A stretch of DNA of 64,000 nt. Source: Bradysia coprophila. Lineage: Eukaryota > Arthropoda > Insecta > Diptera > Sciaridae. This document shows, one piece after another, positions 47,420 through 58,906 of this stretch; the stretch's first letter is position 1; every line of letters starts with the position of its first letter. Location of the stretch: the NCBI RefSeq assembly GCF_014529535.1, contig NW_023503481.1:62001-126000 (forward strand), read 5' to 3'. A program made the position numbers and the translations under genes. The notes beneath the pieces were generated by a model that was not told where the DNA came from, did not search any database, and saw only the letters and a list, made by a program, of their open reading frames with translations.

Positions 47420-49180
47420 TACACGTCTGTAAAAAGAAGTAATTGAATTGAAGTTTTGTGTAGACATAAGAAGTGGCTGGAAATACATAAAAGTCACAAT
47501 TTCGACATTTATCCTAAAACGAAAATATTGAAAATATGTCCATTTGATGGTCATAATACATTGTACAAATCCATTATCCATAATTTTTACGGGACGAGAT
47601 TTTTTTTAGGAATGACCCCAAGTTCAATACTGTACAATATTTCCCATCTTTGAACGTAGTAAATTCGTCAAATAGAAAAAACGTTTTCATGGTGTCAAAA
47701 ACACCCTAAAATTCCTTTCGATTTACTCAATGATCATTTGTCTTATACCACCAATCTTCAAACTTAACCCGTAAAAAGTATTTAAAATTTGCTCCATATC
47801 AACTAAAAAACATGACCATTAACATGAGCAATTTCCCCAAAGTTGGTACGATTTTTTGATCACTTCTACTTAATGAGATAACTAATAAATCCAGGCGCAT
47901 ATTTCTTGATTTATCTTCAGCAAGGGAATGGTTCATAATTCAGAATTTACTCGAGATTAGCAATTAGACAGCTTTTGCTGATGACTTTGTATTTCCCATT
48001 TTCATGTTTTTAACTCTCTGAATCTTTTCCTTTTACTTTCAGAGATTTTGACACGTTTGAGCGTTTGTCTCTGCAAAAATGGTTGATGGATATCTTGAAA
48101 TGTCAAAGTTACAAAAGTACGTACTCCTTAAAATACAAAACAGAATTATATGAATGTTCAATTATAAGGTGACTGTTAGTTCTTAAAATGCGGTGGTGTT
48201 GAAGTACGGTCACCCATTTCGCTGATTTAGAATTTTCATAATCAAGTGGAATATTTATTTTTCCCACAAATAGTTAGTCAGTAAAATTAGCACAAATGTC
48301 GGTACTTTACGCATTATGTTTTTATACGCTCAATACACAATCGTCAGATAAGGTAAGGGTCGTCGTAGGTTAAATGAACGTTTAGCTGAAAAACAAAATT
48401 TATCTCTCACAATAAAGTACACGGAAATTCCAAAAAAACGACACAATTTTGTACAAAGCAGTCGTAGGAAGTTTAATAACTCACAAATAAATGTTTACAA
48501 ACAGGCCCTAAAACCTAGTCCCAGCAGCTTAGCTTTATATCGATTACATTAAAATTTGTGTGATCTGTTAAGAACCGCTCAGGTTGAGGTTACTGTCATC
48601 TGGATTCTCTGAAGCCTGAAGAAACTCATTCTTCATCGATTAAATGAAAAATCATGAAAATCGGTGAGGATTTTAGTCTTCAGACTGAATGCATATTACA
48701 TTCACGGATTAGAGCAGCTGATTAGAGATGAGTGGGATCCTAAAGAAAAGGGAAGCCCATACTCTGTGCTATGGTAGTTTTAAAATTTATGGACAGAGGT
48801 GATTTCAAAAGAACTGGAAAGCAATGGCCTTCTTTTGGACAGGCATTAAAAAGTATTCTGCATATGGGCATTCGGCGTTATGGACATGGGCGTTTTCAGG
48901 TTTGAGGAATGTGTAACAAAATAGGTATCTACTCTCATCTCTTCAGCTGATCGCTAAGAGGCAACGTAGTTGATTACCCATTTTCGAGTTGAACCTGCTT
49001 TGCCTATAGTGTGCGTCAAGCATGCGATTACTGATTTAGGGGGAATGAGTTCAAGAAAATGTTACGAATTGTTTTTCGATTCAAAACATTTTATTTGTCA
49101 AAAAAAAAGCATTTTACACACCTATTACCATATCAAAAAATGGAACTTAGTGTTAAATTGGTCATCCCAATTGGGGACGG
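47420..49180. other. Intergenic stretch holding one dispersed repeat
   Basis: The inverted copy of the 38105 repeat lies at about 48230-48435. Nothing else recognised. Confidence 0.4.
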
Positions 49181-49184
49181 CCTT

Positions 49185-49786
49185 TCATACTAACACTACA
49201 TTGAAATGAACTACTATGGAAAATATTGTCACAAAAACAGGAGCAGTCACAGTAGCCTTTGACGATCTTGTTCTGGGCGTTATTACAGTTACTGGTACTG
49301 GAACAACTGGGTCACCTAAAAGGGAAAAAAATTAATAATTTTTTTGCCATTCAATGACAAACTGACATAAAGAAAAACTCACCACATTTGCAACCCGATG
49401 CATAGCAAACTAAAGAAGAAGATGCATGATAATGAAAAGATTTCTCAAATTAACATTGGGATTTACTCACTACAATTTTTTCCGCAAAAAGTACCATGCT
49501 CACTGATAACGCATCCACTACATCTAACTTCTTCGCTGTACTCAACTGAAAGTAAACTGATGAAAATTGCCCCGCATCATACGATTACGATCCATTACTT
49601 ACCACAACTTCCGCCACAATATTTTCCAAATTTGGTGTCCACTAAAAAATTAAGATCAAAAAATCGTTTAACGAACATGTGAAATATTTTTGAAAACTTA
49701 CGGCATTCTTTAACTGACCCAGAAATGTATCCAGTGCATATGGACAAATTAACGTAGAAACAAATCAGTAGAAATATCAACTTCAT
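49185..49786 (-). CDS. Secreted cysteine-rich modular protein B, 118 aa, five exons
   Basis: Exons on the minus strand: 49786-49702, 49641-49603, 49545-49471, 49409-49383 and 49315-49185, all joined in phase 1. Signal peptide MKLIFLLICFYVNLSICTG. Modules LDTKFGKYCGGSC, VEYSEEVRCSGC..FCGKNC and ICYASGCKC match exons 2-4 of gene A almost residue for residue, and exon lengths are the same (39, 75 nt). Unlike A it has a single module set and ends in a Val/Thr/Pro-rich tail with a hydrophobic end (FVTIFSIVVHFN). I chose the second ATG at 49786 because it starts the signal peptide. The last exon end is the first in-frame stop and is the least sure part. AATAAA on this strand near 49095. Confidence 0.8.
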
Positions 49787-49904
49787 AGTTGCAAAAAAAA
49801 CCACAGATGATCGATCTTAAATTGCGAAATGACTGAATTTTTCTGAGACTCGATCAACGTGCACAATAAATTGTAAATTAGTAGTTTTATGCAGACGAGT
49901 ATCT

Positions 49905-49918
49905 TCTTATATATATAC
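49905..49918 (-). promoter_or_regulatory. TATA box of cysteine-rich gene B
   Basis: On the minus strand GTATATATATAAG, followed by GAGTATC..., GCATAAA and ACTAATTTACAATTTA. This resembles the promoter and leader of gene A, with the TATA box about 125 bases before the ATG. Confidence 0.6.
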
Positions 49919-49929
49919 ACAGCCAAACA

Positions 49930-50629
49930 CAATCTGCGCAAAAGCACCATACTTATTAATGTACACACATAATATCCTTCCGAGTTCTTTTTGTTAAATT
50001 GAATACATTCTGACCAATAATCTTACAGCAAACTTTTCAGTTGTATTTGAAAATGTAATCGTTGTTTATGTATGGCTAATTCCATGTGTTGTCCACTGTA
50101 CTGCCGAGAATTTCATAAAATTCACAAAAAATTTCATAAATTTTACTTGATTTTAAAAAATTCGAGGTGTATGTGGTAGGTGTAACATGAGAATGCGTGA
50201 ACCGAGGTTGATCGAGGTTCATAATCGCATTCGAATGTTACAATACCCTCGAGATGCACATATGTGTATATACACCGAGAATTTTGAAAAACCTTTTTCG
50301 AATCGAGTCATTTAATAGCTTAAATTCGCCTTTCATCGAGTGTGAGCGTGGAACATTTTGACATTTTCTTAATATGAGAATTAGATTAAAAGTCGTTTTT
50401 TCGATGAAAAGCGAATGTAAATTGTTTTTATCACTTTTCAATAAACAGCCGAAAGGCAAAGTCTTGTTTCATTTAATCGTCCGGATATTTATATTCGAAA
50501 TATCCTGCAGCCATACCTACACTTCCAACCATTTTTTCGTGAATTTTGTAAAATTCATTGAAAGTAAAATGGACAACCGATGGAATGAGCAATATTAATG
50601 ATTCTAATCTGTTCACACAAACATACATA
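49930..50629. other. Intergenic stretch, no gene recognised
   Basis: AT-rich; an imperfect palindrome lies near 50150-50280 (GGTGTATGTG and CACATATGTG). Confidence 0.35.
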
Positions 50630-50783
50630 TGTTGTAATTTAGGCTAGATGCTGGACTAAAACTCTTGTGTGAAAAATAGCTGTTTATTCTTTCAATGACT
50701 TCACAAGAATGAATATTACAATAAAGTGTACTGAGGTTCATCGCACAACAAAAGCATACTAGGTGGAATTACAAATTATAACA
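50630..50783 (-). repeat. 3' LTR of a copia-type element
   Basis: 154 bp. On the minus strand it begins TGTTATAATTTG and ends AAATTACAACA. It is nearly identical to the LTR at 63363-63516 in the same orientation. Confidence 0.88.
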
Positions 50784-50785
50784 CT

Positions 50786-50948
50786 CCCCCTTAATTTCAT
50801 CCTAGGCACGAACTCAGGAAAGATTCAAATTAGTTCGATGTTTTTCAAATAACGTTTTTCCAAGGCTCTTCGTCATGATGTTCAGTCGATGGGATGTACT
50901 TAACGACGACCTCTTTATTTCCAATGACATCGCGAATGAAGTCAGCAT
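50786..50948 (-). pseudogene. Remnant of the copia pol 3' end (RNase H tail)
   Basis: On the minus strand it reads DFIRDVIGNKEVVVKYIPSTEHH..., the style of the C-terminal end of copia RNase H, with later stops. It lies between the 3' LTR and the large inserted element. Nearly all of pol is missing. Confidence 0.65.
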
Positions 50949-52023
50949 TCAACAAAACAGTCTTTTACTTGCCACCCGAAGGTTGCAAGAACACTTAAAT
51001 GAGAAACTCGAATTCGCATCCTGTTACAACCACTCGAACTTCGCACTTCGACGAGTTCTTGTAAACTCCAAACAGCACAAAGTTGTCACACTAAAGGAAC
51101 CGACAAAAGGCAAAAAACACTCTAGGAGACAAACAAGGAACAAATCTTGAGTCAAGGTCAAAAACGAAGAAATTGCGAAATTTCTTTTTTCTTTTTTCAA
51201 AAATTAACATCAAAATTACACGATTGTCCAAGTCACGTCATTCCATTCCTAAAGTACCTAAAGACACCGTTTCGTCCCGCTCATTTCAAAACTAACTAGT
51301 TCACTTACATAAAATTCCCGAGAAATCTATGTGGAAACAGCACATTGGGGGACTCGTCAGGGACGACAATGTCGATAGTTCTGAAATCATATGCGGTCTA
51401 CGGTTTTTGGGGAAATTCTAAATGAAACCTTCTGGAAAACGGAAACCGAAACAGCAAAAAAATTACAGTCGAGGAAATTTAGATTTCGGGTTTTCCAAAG
51501 GTATTAATCTTATTTAACCCACACTTTATCCCACAACAATGGAATCCACAAATTTAAATTTAGTTAACTCAGCGGTCGCAATGACGGCGCTGCACTGCTG
51601 CAGTCACGATTTCAAAATGTGATATAGGGTGGATAAACTAAATTTTGGTTTTAGCTACATTTTCTCTTGGTTTTTAATTATTACATCAGGCTTCTAAATT
51701 AAGAGTACCTTTATGCAATATAAACCGTTTGAGTTTGAAAAAAGATGTTTTGTATCAGTGAACGATATAGGAAAGCGTTCAGTACGTCTCAACATACAAA
51801 AGAACGTAAAATTTAATTGTACATTTAGCCACCCTACGTCCGTCATCGCTTCTATTGTCTTCAAAAACATATTGTGTGCTTGTCATGATATGTATCAGAC
51901 GTTTGTTTATTTATGTGTCTCATCTAAAATGCTGGCCAGCAAAATTCTGATCATTCAATTCAACGGCCAAATTGATCTAAATGTTAAAATAATTGTGAAT
52001 TGTGAATTGTGAATAATAATGTG

Positions 52024-53582
52024 GTTTGGTTTTCTCTTCATAAAGGAATTTGCATCAGTTCGATGTAAAGTGCGGAGCACCATTAGAAAAAACATAGCTA
52101 ACGCCGACCCGTACGAAACACCTATTCGTATCAAAAGCCTTTAATGTGAAACTCTTCATTTCTCTTACTTCATTTTCTTCTCTGCTGAAAAACTATTATT
52201 CCTTTTAAATCACTTACATTATCCACTCTTTGCCTTGTTATCATATACAATTAAATTGCCGGAGGCAATATAGACAGCCCCGTACGAAGTCAAATTTCAT
52301 AAATTCCTATTTAAACAGCTATATTCCGCTATATTTACCTATATTTCACTGTAAATAAACATTTCACAGAGGAATATGCTATTATATAGCTCTATATGCC
52401 TGTATATAGCTCAATATAGCTGTATATAGGTATATATAGATGTCCATATATGGAATCCCTGAAACCCCTCACACTTAACACATTATTCCCATGTTAACAG
52501 AAACTCTCTAAGCATCATTTTCCCCATTTTATATCGTTTTACTAAAATCCAATATGGCCGCCGGCAGCCATTTTGTTAGGAGACCGGAAATAGTACCGAC
52601 GCTTTACATTCGTTAATACCTTTCAAACAAAAAAAAATTCATGAAATTCGGTCAAAATTTACTCGAGATATTGACAAAATACTCCACGTTCACTGTACGG
52701 CCGAGTAGCCAGATAAGAGCTCACTCCAAGAGACCTAGCTCACGCTCCGGAGAACATAATTTCATAAAAAAAAATTTCCCTGATTGGTACGGTCAATACC
52801 TATCTAATAAAGCTAAAACAGACGAAATATGTTCAAATGTGGCCGACCTACAAGCAAAAACTGCTTGCCGCCCTGTGCCTGTTCCACACCAAGGGGTCTA
52901 ACTCACGAGTCGGTCATCCGATTTCCATAAACTTTTTTTTTGTCGATCGGTAGTGTAAATACCTTTTATTTGACGTATCACTTACAAGTTTAACGTTTAA
53001 ATGTCCGGAGATATTTTCGAAAAACCGTAAAGCACTTATTGGGTCACAGCTCGGGAGGGGTCGATCCAAAATCACTCATCTTCGAACTTAGCCTGTCTTT
53101 TGACATTACCAAACGGGAAAAAAAATAATTTTCAAAATCGGATGCGTTTTGACAGACAGACGGACAGACGGACATTTTTTTTTCGCGGATTTGGCATCTC
53201 TAGACAACCACAATAGGTTTCCCCTTACTCAGGGAGTCCAATTCGACGTGTTACAAACGTATGCGTAAACCTATAAGACCCCAGTACTTCGTACGGGTCT
53301 AAAAAAACTTGTCGCTGAAGAATGATCAAAAAGTTGCTGGACGCAATAGCTTCAACTAATGCTTTGCAGGATATAGAATCAATGATGATGATGAAGATTT
53401 CAAATGGACGGCTCTTGGTGTTTCTCTAATTTTTATTCTATATCCTGCAAAGCATTAATTGTAGCTACTGCGTCCAGCAACTTTTTGATCATTCTTCAGC
53501 GACAAGTTTTTTTTTCTAATGGTGCTCCGCACTTTACATCGAACTGATGCAAATTCCTTTATGAAGAGAAAACAAAATCACA
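52024..53582. mobile_element. Inner inverted-repeat element holding a reversed AGCCCCGTACGAAG copy
   Basis: AAGGAATTTGCATCAGTTCG (about 52044) is inverted near 53553, with arms of about 72 bp. Between them, about 52276-53306 is a minus-strand, diverged copy of the AGCCCCGTACGAAG repeat, nearest copy 2 (shared AACAAAATGG...GCCGGC region). The open frame at 52641 is part of it. Confidence 0.65.
53309..53512. repeat. Palindromic MITE
   Basis: AACTTGTCGCTGAAGAATGA is inverted as TCATTCTTCAGCGACAAGTT, with arms of about 74 bp around an ATGATGATG loop. Confidence 0.85.
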
Positions 53583-54110
53583 TTAAGAGGCATAATTGTT
53601 CCTCCTAAGACACACTCCAACAACTCTTCTTAACAATTGATACTTGCTCCATCCAACGATCACAACTCAAAACAACTAGGAAATTCGGAAAAGCGCAATA
53701 ATTTAAATTTGACCACACAAAATTTTGACTTAAATATGTAGATTTTCTGTTACTTATTTGCTGAAATCAACTTCTACAATGTATGCACTGGTAATCAGCG
53801 CATAATAAAGGCTGAAATCGTTTAAATTATCAAAAATTCATTTTGTTATTTAGATCAAAAATTTGTTGCACATATGTCCCCTTTACTGAACGTAGCATTT
53901 TAATCGAAATGACATCATTTTTGAAATCATTTTTCGGAAATGATTCGATTTAGTGTGACGCCATTTTATTATATTTTGATAATGCTTAAACCTATTGCAG
54001 TTTGTTTTTTAACATTTGTGAAATTTAAAGATTTATTTTAAAAATTTGTGACCGCAATTCCAACCGAATCAGTGGCAGTTTTTCATATAATAGGCTCTTG
54101 TGTTGTAATA

Positions 54111-54364
54111 TTTTTGGTGTTGTCAGGAAAGTGAGCAGTTTTGTGAAAATTTTAGCTCAAAACAGAGGTACTTTAATTTCATTATTTTATTAAAATTTTA
54201 TTAATTTCTGGAAATTGTAAGACCGCAATTCCAACGGCGAAAGTCCATATTACCTTTCCGAAGCATATTCGAATCATTTTATATGACTTTCTAAGAGATA
54301 CATCAACAGTTTTCGGGTCGTTTTTTCGGGTTTTGTGGTAGGAAAAAGTGCTGATGCCTCTTAA
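54111..54364. repeat. Dispersed repeat, second copy of 19157-19410
   Basis: Same orientation and nearly the same sequence as the copy at 19157. Confidence 0.8.
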
Positions 54365-55409
54365 CTTCACTATTATTCACAATTATTTTAACATTTAGAT
54401 CAATTTTGCCGTTGAATTTAATGATCAAAATTTTGCTGGCCAGCATTTTAGATGAGACATAAATAAACAAACGTCTGATACATATCATGACAAACACACA
54501 ATATGTTTTTGAAGACAATAGAAGCGATGACGGACGTAGGGTAGCTAAATGTACAATTAAATTTTACGTTCTTTTGTATGTTGAGACGTACTGAACGCTT
54601 TCCTATATCGTTCACTGATACAAAACATCTTTTTTCAAACTCAAACGGTTTATATTGCATAAAGGTACTCTTAATTTAGAAGCCTGATGTAATAATTAAA
54701 AACCAAGAGAAAATGTAGCTAAAACCAAAATTTAGTTTATCCACCCTATATCACATTTTGAAATCGTGACTGCAGCGCCGTCATTGCGACCGCTGAGTTA
54801 ACTAAATTTAAATTTGTGGATTCCATTGTTGTGGGATAAAGTGTGGGTTAAATAAGATTAATACCTTTGGAAAACCCGAAAACTAAATTTCTTCGACTGT
54901 AAGAAAAGAAAAAATCAAGAAAAACGCAAATCAACACCACCAATAACTCATAATTCCCTTGACTGAAAGTCAGGGTCTTACACCAGAAAATACCGAAAAA
55001 TGTGGGTAACAAAAAGGTTCACTGTGATTGAAAATGTATGAAATGCTATAAAAAACGTTAAATGTGGGTAACAAAAATTCGTTGAGGGCACGATAACTTG
55101 AGTAATTTTCAACCAATTTGGATGATTCTTTTTTTTAATTTGTGGAAGTAAAATACCGAGGCTAAGTTCGAAGATGGGCTATGTGGGACGAAGGATCTGG
55201 AAGCTATCCCAGAAAAACAGGATTTTACACTGTTGATTATAGCCTCAATCGAAAAAGATTACTTTGATGAAATTTGATTTTGTTGCGTAGTGTGTGTAAA
55301 TCGTATAAGTATGTTTTCGATAATGTGCCTGAAACAAGTAGAAAGAAAAATTTCGGCACTACATGCCCAGCCTCTAACCAGTAAACATTTCTTTTTAGTG
55401 AACTGCTAA

Positions 55410-55665
55410 TAATTTGATAGTTGACTATCAATTTGATAGTTGACTATCAACTTGATAGTTGACTATCAAATTTGATAGTTGACTATCAAATTTGATAGTT
55501 GACTAACAACTTGATAGTTGACTATCAAATTTGATAGTTGACTATCAAATTTGATAGTTGACTAACAACTTGATAGTTGACTATCAACTTGATAGTTGAC
55601 TATCAAATTTGATAGTTGACTATCAAATTTGATAGTTGACTAACAACTTGATAGTTGACTAACAA
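55410..55665. repeat. Satellite of 20-22-bp palindromic units
   Basis: About twelve units of TTGATAGTTGACTATCAA, each able to fold on itself (8-bp arms). Some units carry ACTAACAA instead of ACTATCAA. Confidence 0.9.
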
Positions 55666-55897
55666 ATTTAATGCGCCTACTACCAAAGAAAGATGTTTTT
55701 TTTACTCAAGGTCTTACGGCAGAAAAATGTCATGAGCACACTATGATTGAAAAGTGTAGGAAATTTTATGAAAAACGTTAAATGTAACCATCATTCTTTG
55801 TAGGCAATATAAGATATTAAGTCATTCTCAACAAATTTCTGAATATTTTTTTTAAATTCATTATTCCAACAATCAAACAAAATATGTTACAACTCCC

Positions 55898-56575
55898 ATA
55901 CGAGTGTGAAGTTTGCGGCCAGAGCGAAGCGAGGGCCGTAATTCTCACGAGTCGTAATAATTTTATGGGATATTATATTCGACCAATAGAAAAATTCAAT
56001 TTTACCGATAAAAATAATAAAATACCGATAGAAATGTGGTACATGTCGCTGGCACCTCTTCAGTAAATCAGTAAAAAGTAAAAAAAAATTGTCTTTCGTT
56101 CACTCTTTGTCGATTTTGGAAATATAAAGCAAAGGCGGGTCGTTCCTAGCGAATTCATCCTTTTACAAAATGTAACGAGAAGGCGTTTTGTTCGTTCCAA
56201 GGGAATTCATCCTTTTACAAAATGTAACTTAAAGACGTTTTGTCGTTTTCTGAATCGACAAAAGTGAAGAAACGAAAAAAAAAATAATTTATCGGTCGTT
56301 TATTACCATCCACATTTTATTCACGAGTGACGGTTTTGTAAAATACCGGGGACTTCCTTTTTGTACAAAACTGTAAGAGAAGAACATCTATCGGTTTTTT
56401 TTTTATTTTTACCAAAGTGAAAGAGTCCTTTCATCGTTCCACATTTGTAAAACTTCGCATCTACTCTGATTAAATATGACAAAATGGCAATCAAACAGAA
56501 TAATAGATAGCTCATACGAGTGGGAAGTTTGCGGCCAGAGCGAAGCGAGGGCCGTAATTCACACGAGTCGCATTT
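55898..56575. repeat. Two direct copies of a hairpin with apex GAGCGAAGCGAG
   Basis: 55898-55960 and 56513-56575: CATACGAGTG(T/G)GAAGTTTGCGGCC, apex GAGCGAAGCGAG, then GGCCGTAATTC(T/A)CACGAGTCG. Confidence 0.75.
56150..56240. repeat. Two tandem units related to 13112-13266
   Basis: CATCCTTTTACAAAATGTAAC followed by GGCGTTTTGTTCGTTCC, a diverged form of the TTTACGAAAGGTAACG unit. Confidence 0.6.
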
Positions 56576-56877
56576 TATTTACGATTTGTGGTTGATTGAA
56601 AATCTTGCTGCAAATTTACAAGAAAAATGAGAACTCAAAGATCATTCGGTCTTCGAAGGTTTATTTGAAAAACTTTTTCTGTCAAATTTCGTTGTAATGT
56701 TTACAGCAATCGATATATTAAATGTAGGCATTTGTATCAGTGATGCTTTGGAAGTTCAACAATGAAATTGGTCAAAAATATATTGAAAAAAATTGTCAGT
56801 CAAGGGACTTGACCCGCCCAAAAGGTGGGACCTAGTTCATTAAACGAACCTTGACCTTCATCTTCCGTGTATTTTTC

Positions 56878-56941
56878 GTTGCGTCCTTAACCAGGACGTT
56901 TAGGATTACTGAAAATACCCCCAGCTGAAATGCCTACAGAC
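56878..56941 (+). repeat. 64-bp direct repeat with hairpin, left copy
   Basis: GTTGCGTCCTTAACCAGGAC through to CTGAAATGCCTACAGAC. It recurs at 59068-59131 with one difference, so the two flank the R2-like gene. The stem is CGTCC/GGACG with loop TTAACCA. Confidence 0.85.
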
Positions 56942-57049
56942 TTAGCGAAACTGAAAACAAATTCAGAGGGTTTTTTAGCGTTACAATTTGGCAACGGGCT
57001 GAGGATACATACACAATGCTCAGGGACGAGGACAACAACGAATAAATAA

Positions 57050-58906
57050 TCAAAAACTCTTGGTTTCGGTGCTAAAGGAGGTGCAGAAGCAATAATACAC
57101 GCTGTCCGATCATTTATTTCCAATTCATACGATGAACCAATGATACTCCTGAAATACGATTTCTCAAACGCCTTCAATGAACTTAAACGACAATACCTAC
57201 TGGACGAAACAAAGAACATTTGTCCGAGCCTATATCCGATGATGAGACAAGCTTACGGCAGCTTCATTAACTTATACTTCAACCATCAAGTAATTTTATC
57301 CAGAAGAGGGGTCCATCAAGGAGATCCATTAGGTCCAGCGGGTTTTTGTATCGGAATATCAAAGCTAGTCCACTCATTGTCATCCCGTTTAAATGCATGG
57401 TATCTCGATGATGGAACAACTGGAGACAACTTTAAAAATACCATGGAAGATGTAAAACGTATCAAAGACTTCCGAGAGGTTTCAGGACTGACACTTAATC
57501 CATCGAAGTGCGAAGTACATTTCATAAACACAACCAAAGAACAGAAAGATGCCATGTACGCTGCTATATCGGAAGAATTACCCGGCATTCGTCTGATGGA
57601 AGAAGTTGATCTTCTCGGATCGCCAATACATAATTCATTAATTCCAAATTTCATTAAACAGAAAAAAGACATTGTACAATCGATGTGCGAAAGACTGAAA
57701 CTCCTAGATGTCCACCCCGCATTGTGCCTGTTCCGATATTGCATGTCATCGCCGAAATTCATCTATCTGTTACGAACTTGTCCAACTTTCATGTTTCAAA
57801 ATCTTCTGGAAGAAGTTGATGAACTTTTTCGACAAACATTGGAAAATATTTGCAACATTAAAATGACCCCGAAAGTTTGGAGACAAACAACGTTACCTTA
57901 TTCGTTGGCTGGAATTGGCATAAGAAAACTTGAAGATTTGGCGATTCCCGCATATCTTTCTTCAATTTTTCAATCAAAAAATTTATCAAATGTTTTATTA
58001 GGTCAACTGAATTTGGACATTGTTGACACCGAAATCAAAAAATTGATCGATGATCTGCCGTCCAGCCTGGTACCAGACACAGAAGCAAAACGTGAAAACC
58101 AAACAAATTGGGATTACCCGAATATGAAATTAATTTTCGAAACATTGTTGAGCAATGCTGACCAAACAGATAGAGCGCGCTTACTTGCATCATCCAAAAA
58201 CGAATCGTCAAAGTGGTTGCAAGTGATACCGTCGTCTGAGTTGGGCCTACTTTTGAACAACAATACAGCTCGAATTGCGATTGCCATACGTTTGGGAGGG
58301 AAAGTATGCGAAAAACACACTTGCCGATGTGGAAAAACTGTCGAAGAAAACGGCCACCACGGTTTATCATGCATTAGGAGCGCTGGCAGAATTCCGAGAC
58401 ATGTAGGATTCAATAAAATAACCTTGAATGCCTTATCTAAAATCGATTTCCCGAGCATGCTAGAACCGCCTGGAATAAGCAGATCGGACGGAAAGCGCGT
58501 TGACGGTGTAACCATCACTCCATGGGAACGAGGAAAATCTTTGATTTGGGATGCTACAGTTAGCGACACCGTTGCTTCATCATACCTGGCCCAATCAGCG
58601 AAAATCGCTGGCTCTGTCGCAGATCAATCAGAACGTCATAAACATAATCACTACATGGCATTGAAACGTGACTACATATTCACTCCTATCGCTTTCGAAA
58701 CGTTCGGGCCAATGGGAGAGGACACTAAGAAATTCATAAATAAAATCGGAAAACTGTTGCAACAAAAAACTGGAGAAAAGCGCTCGACAAATTTCTTGAT
58801 ACAACAATATTCAATAGAAATTCAGAGAGGAAACTGTGCATCAATTTTGAAAACGTTTGAAAATGACGATGCTAATGCCGTTTCAAACATATTTGATTTG
58901 TTATAA
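57050..58906 (+). CDS. R2-like non-LTR reverse transcriptase with restriction-like endonuclease (5'-truncated)
   Basis: Copies element RNA into DNA at a nicked site. The reading is open from 57050 (in-frame stop TAA at 57047) and starts GFGAKGGAEAIIHAVR, so there is no proper N-terminus; it ends at TAA 58904-58906. Reverse transcriptase motifs: A LLKYDFSNAFNELKR, B GVHQGDPLGPAGF, C AWYLDDGT with the YxDD site, D LNPSKCEV. After a thumb region comes a C-x-C-x8-H-x4-C knuckle (CRCGKTVEENGHHGLSC). An endonuclease-like stretch follows, KRVDGVTITPWERGKSLIWD then ATVSDT, in the order found in R2-type elements. About 618 codons without a stop, so it may be recently inserted. The N-terminal DNA-binding part is missing. 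Confidence 0.82.
   Translation, partial: SKTLGFGAKGGAEAIIHAVRSFISNSYDEPMILLKYDFSNAFNELKRQYLLDETKNICPSLYPMMRQAYGSFINLYFNHQVILSRRGVHQGDPLGPAGFCIGISKLVHSLSSRLNAWYLDDGTTGDNFKNTMEDVKRIKDFREVSGLTLNPSKCEVHFINTTKEQKDAMYAAISEELPGIRLMEEVDLLGSPIHNSLIPNFIKQKKDIVQSMCERLKLLDVHPALCLFRYCMSSPKFIYLLRTCPTFMFQNLLEEVDELFRQTLENICNIKMTPKVWRQTTLPYSLAGIGIRKLEDLAIPAYLSSIFQSKNLSNVLLGQLNLDIVDTEIKKLIDDLPSSLVPDTEAKRENQTNWDYPNMKLIFETLLSNADQTDRARLLASSKNESSKWLQVIPSSELGLLLNNNTARIAIAIRLGGKVCEKHTCRCGKTVEENGHHGLSCIRSAGRIPRHVGFNKITLNALSKIDFPSMLEPPGISRSDGKRVDGVTITPWERGKSLIWDATVSDTVASSYLAQSAKIAGSVADQSERHKHNHYMALKRDYIFTPIAFETFGPMGEDTKKFINKIGKLLQQKTGEKRSTNFLIQQYSIEIQRGNCASILKTFENDDANAVSNIFDLL

Larger units (their letters stand above)
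51465..54900. mobile_element. TIR element inserted in the left arm, arms about 530 bp
   Basis: ACAGTCGAGGAAATTTAG on the left and its inverse CTAAATTTCTTCGACTGT on the right. The arms run to about 52015 and from about 54370. The mirrored 70-99-codon open frames at 51713 and 54448 lie in the arms and are not genes. The interior contains further nested repeats. Confidence 0.8.
54957..56838. mobile_element. Insertion in the left arm, with inner satellite and hairpins
   Basis: Defined by comparing the broken left arm with the right arm, where TAATTC and ATTAAACG are joined. Starts CCCTTGACTGA, with TCAGTCAAGGG near its right end (56797-56807). Contains the palindromic satellite (55410-55665), two direct copies of a 63-bp hairpin (55898-55960, 56513-56575) and tandem units at 56150-56240. 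Confidence 0.65.

Noticed and set aside
50875..51150. 91-codon plus-strand frame as a gene
   Set aside because: It is the copia tail and left inverted arm read in the opposite sense; its second half is mirrored at 62653-62874.
52641..52901. 86-codon open frame as a gene
   Set aside because: It lies in the reversed AGCCCCGTACGAAG repeat copy; it has no domain and other copies have stops in the matching region.
51713..54660. Two near-identical 70-99-codon frames in opposite orientation
   Set aside because: They are the two arms of the inverted-repeat element at 51465-54900, not a duplicated gene.
55410..55665. Array with regular units, superficially CRISPR-like
   Set aside because: Units are contiguous palindromes without unique spacers, in a eukaryotic transposon context.
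56878..56910. GTCC-loop-GGAC hairpin as a hammerhead ribozyme
   Set aside because: The stem is like hammerhead stem II, but the required CUGANGA and GAAA cores are absent on both strands. Kept as a structured repeat only.
57316..58569. Minus-strand open frames of 111-151 codons within the R2-like gene
   Set aside because: They overlap the well-supported plus-strand reverse transcriptase and have no domain of their own.
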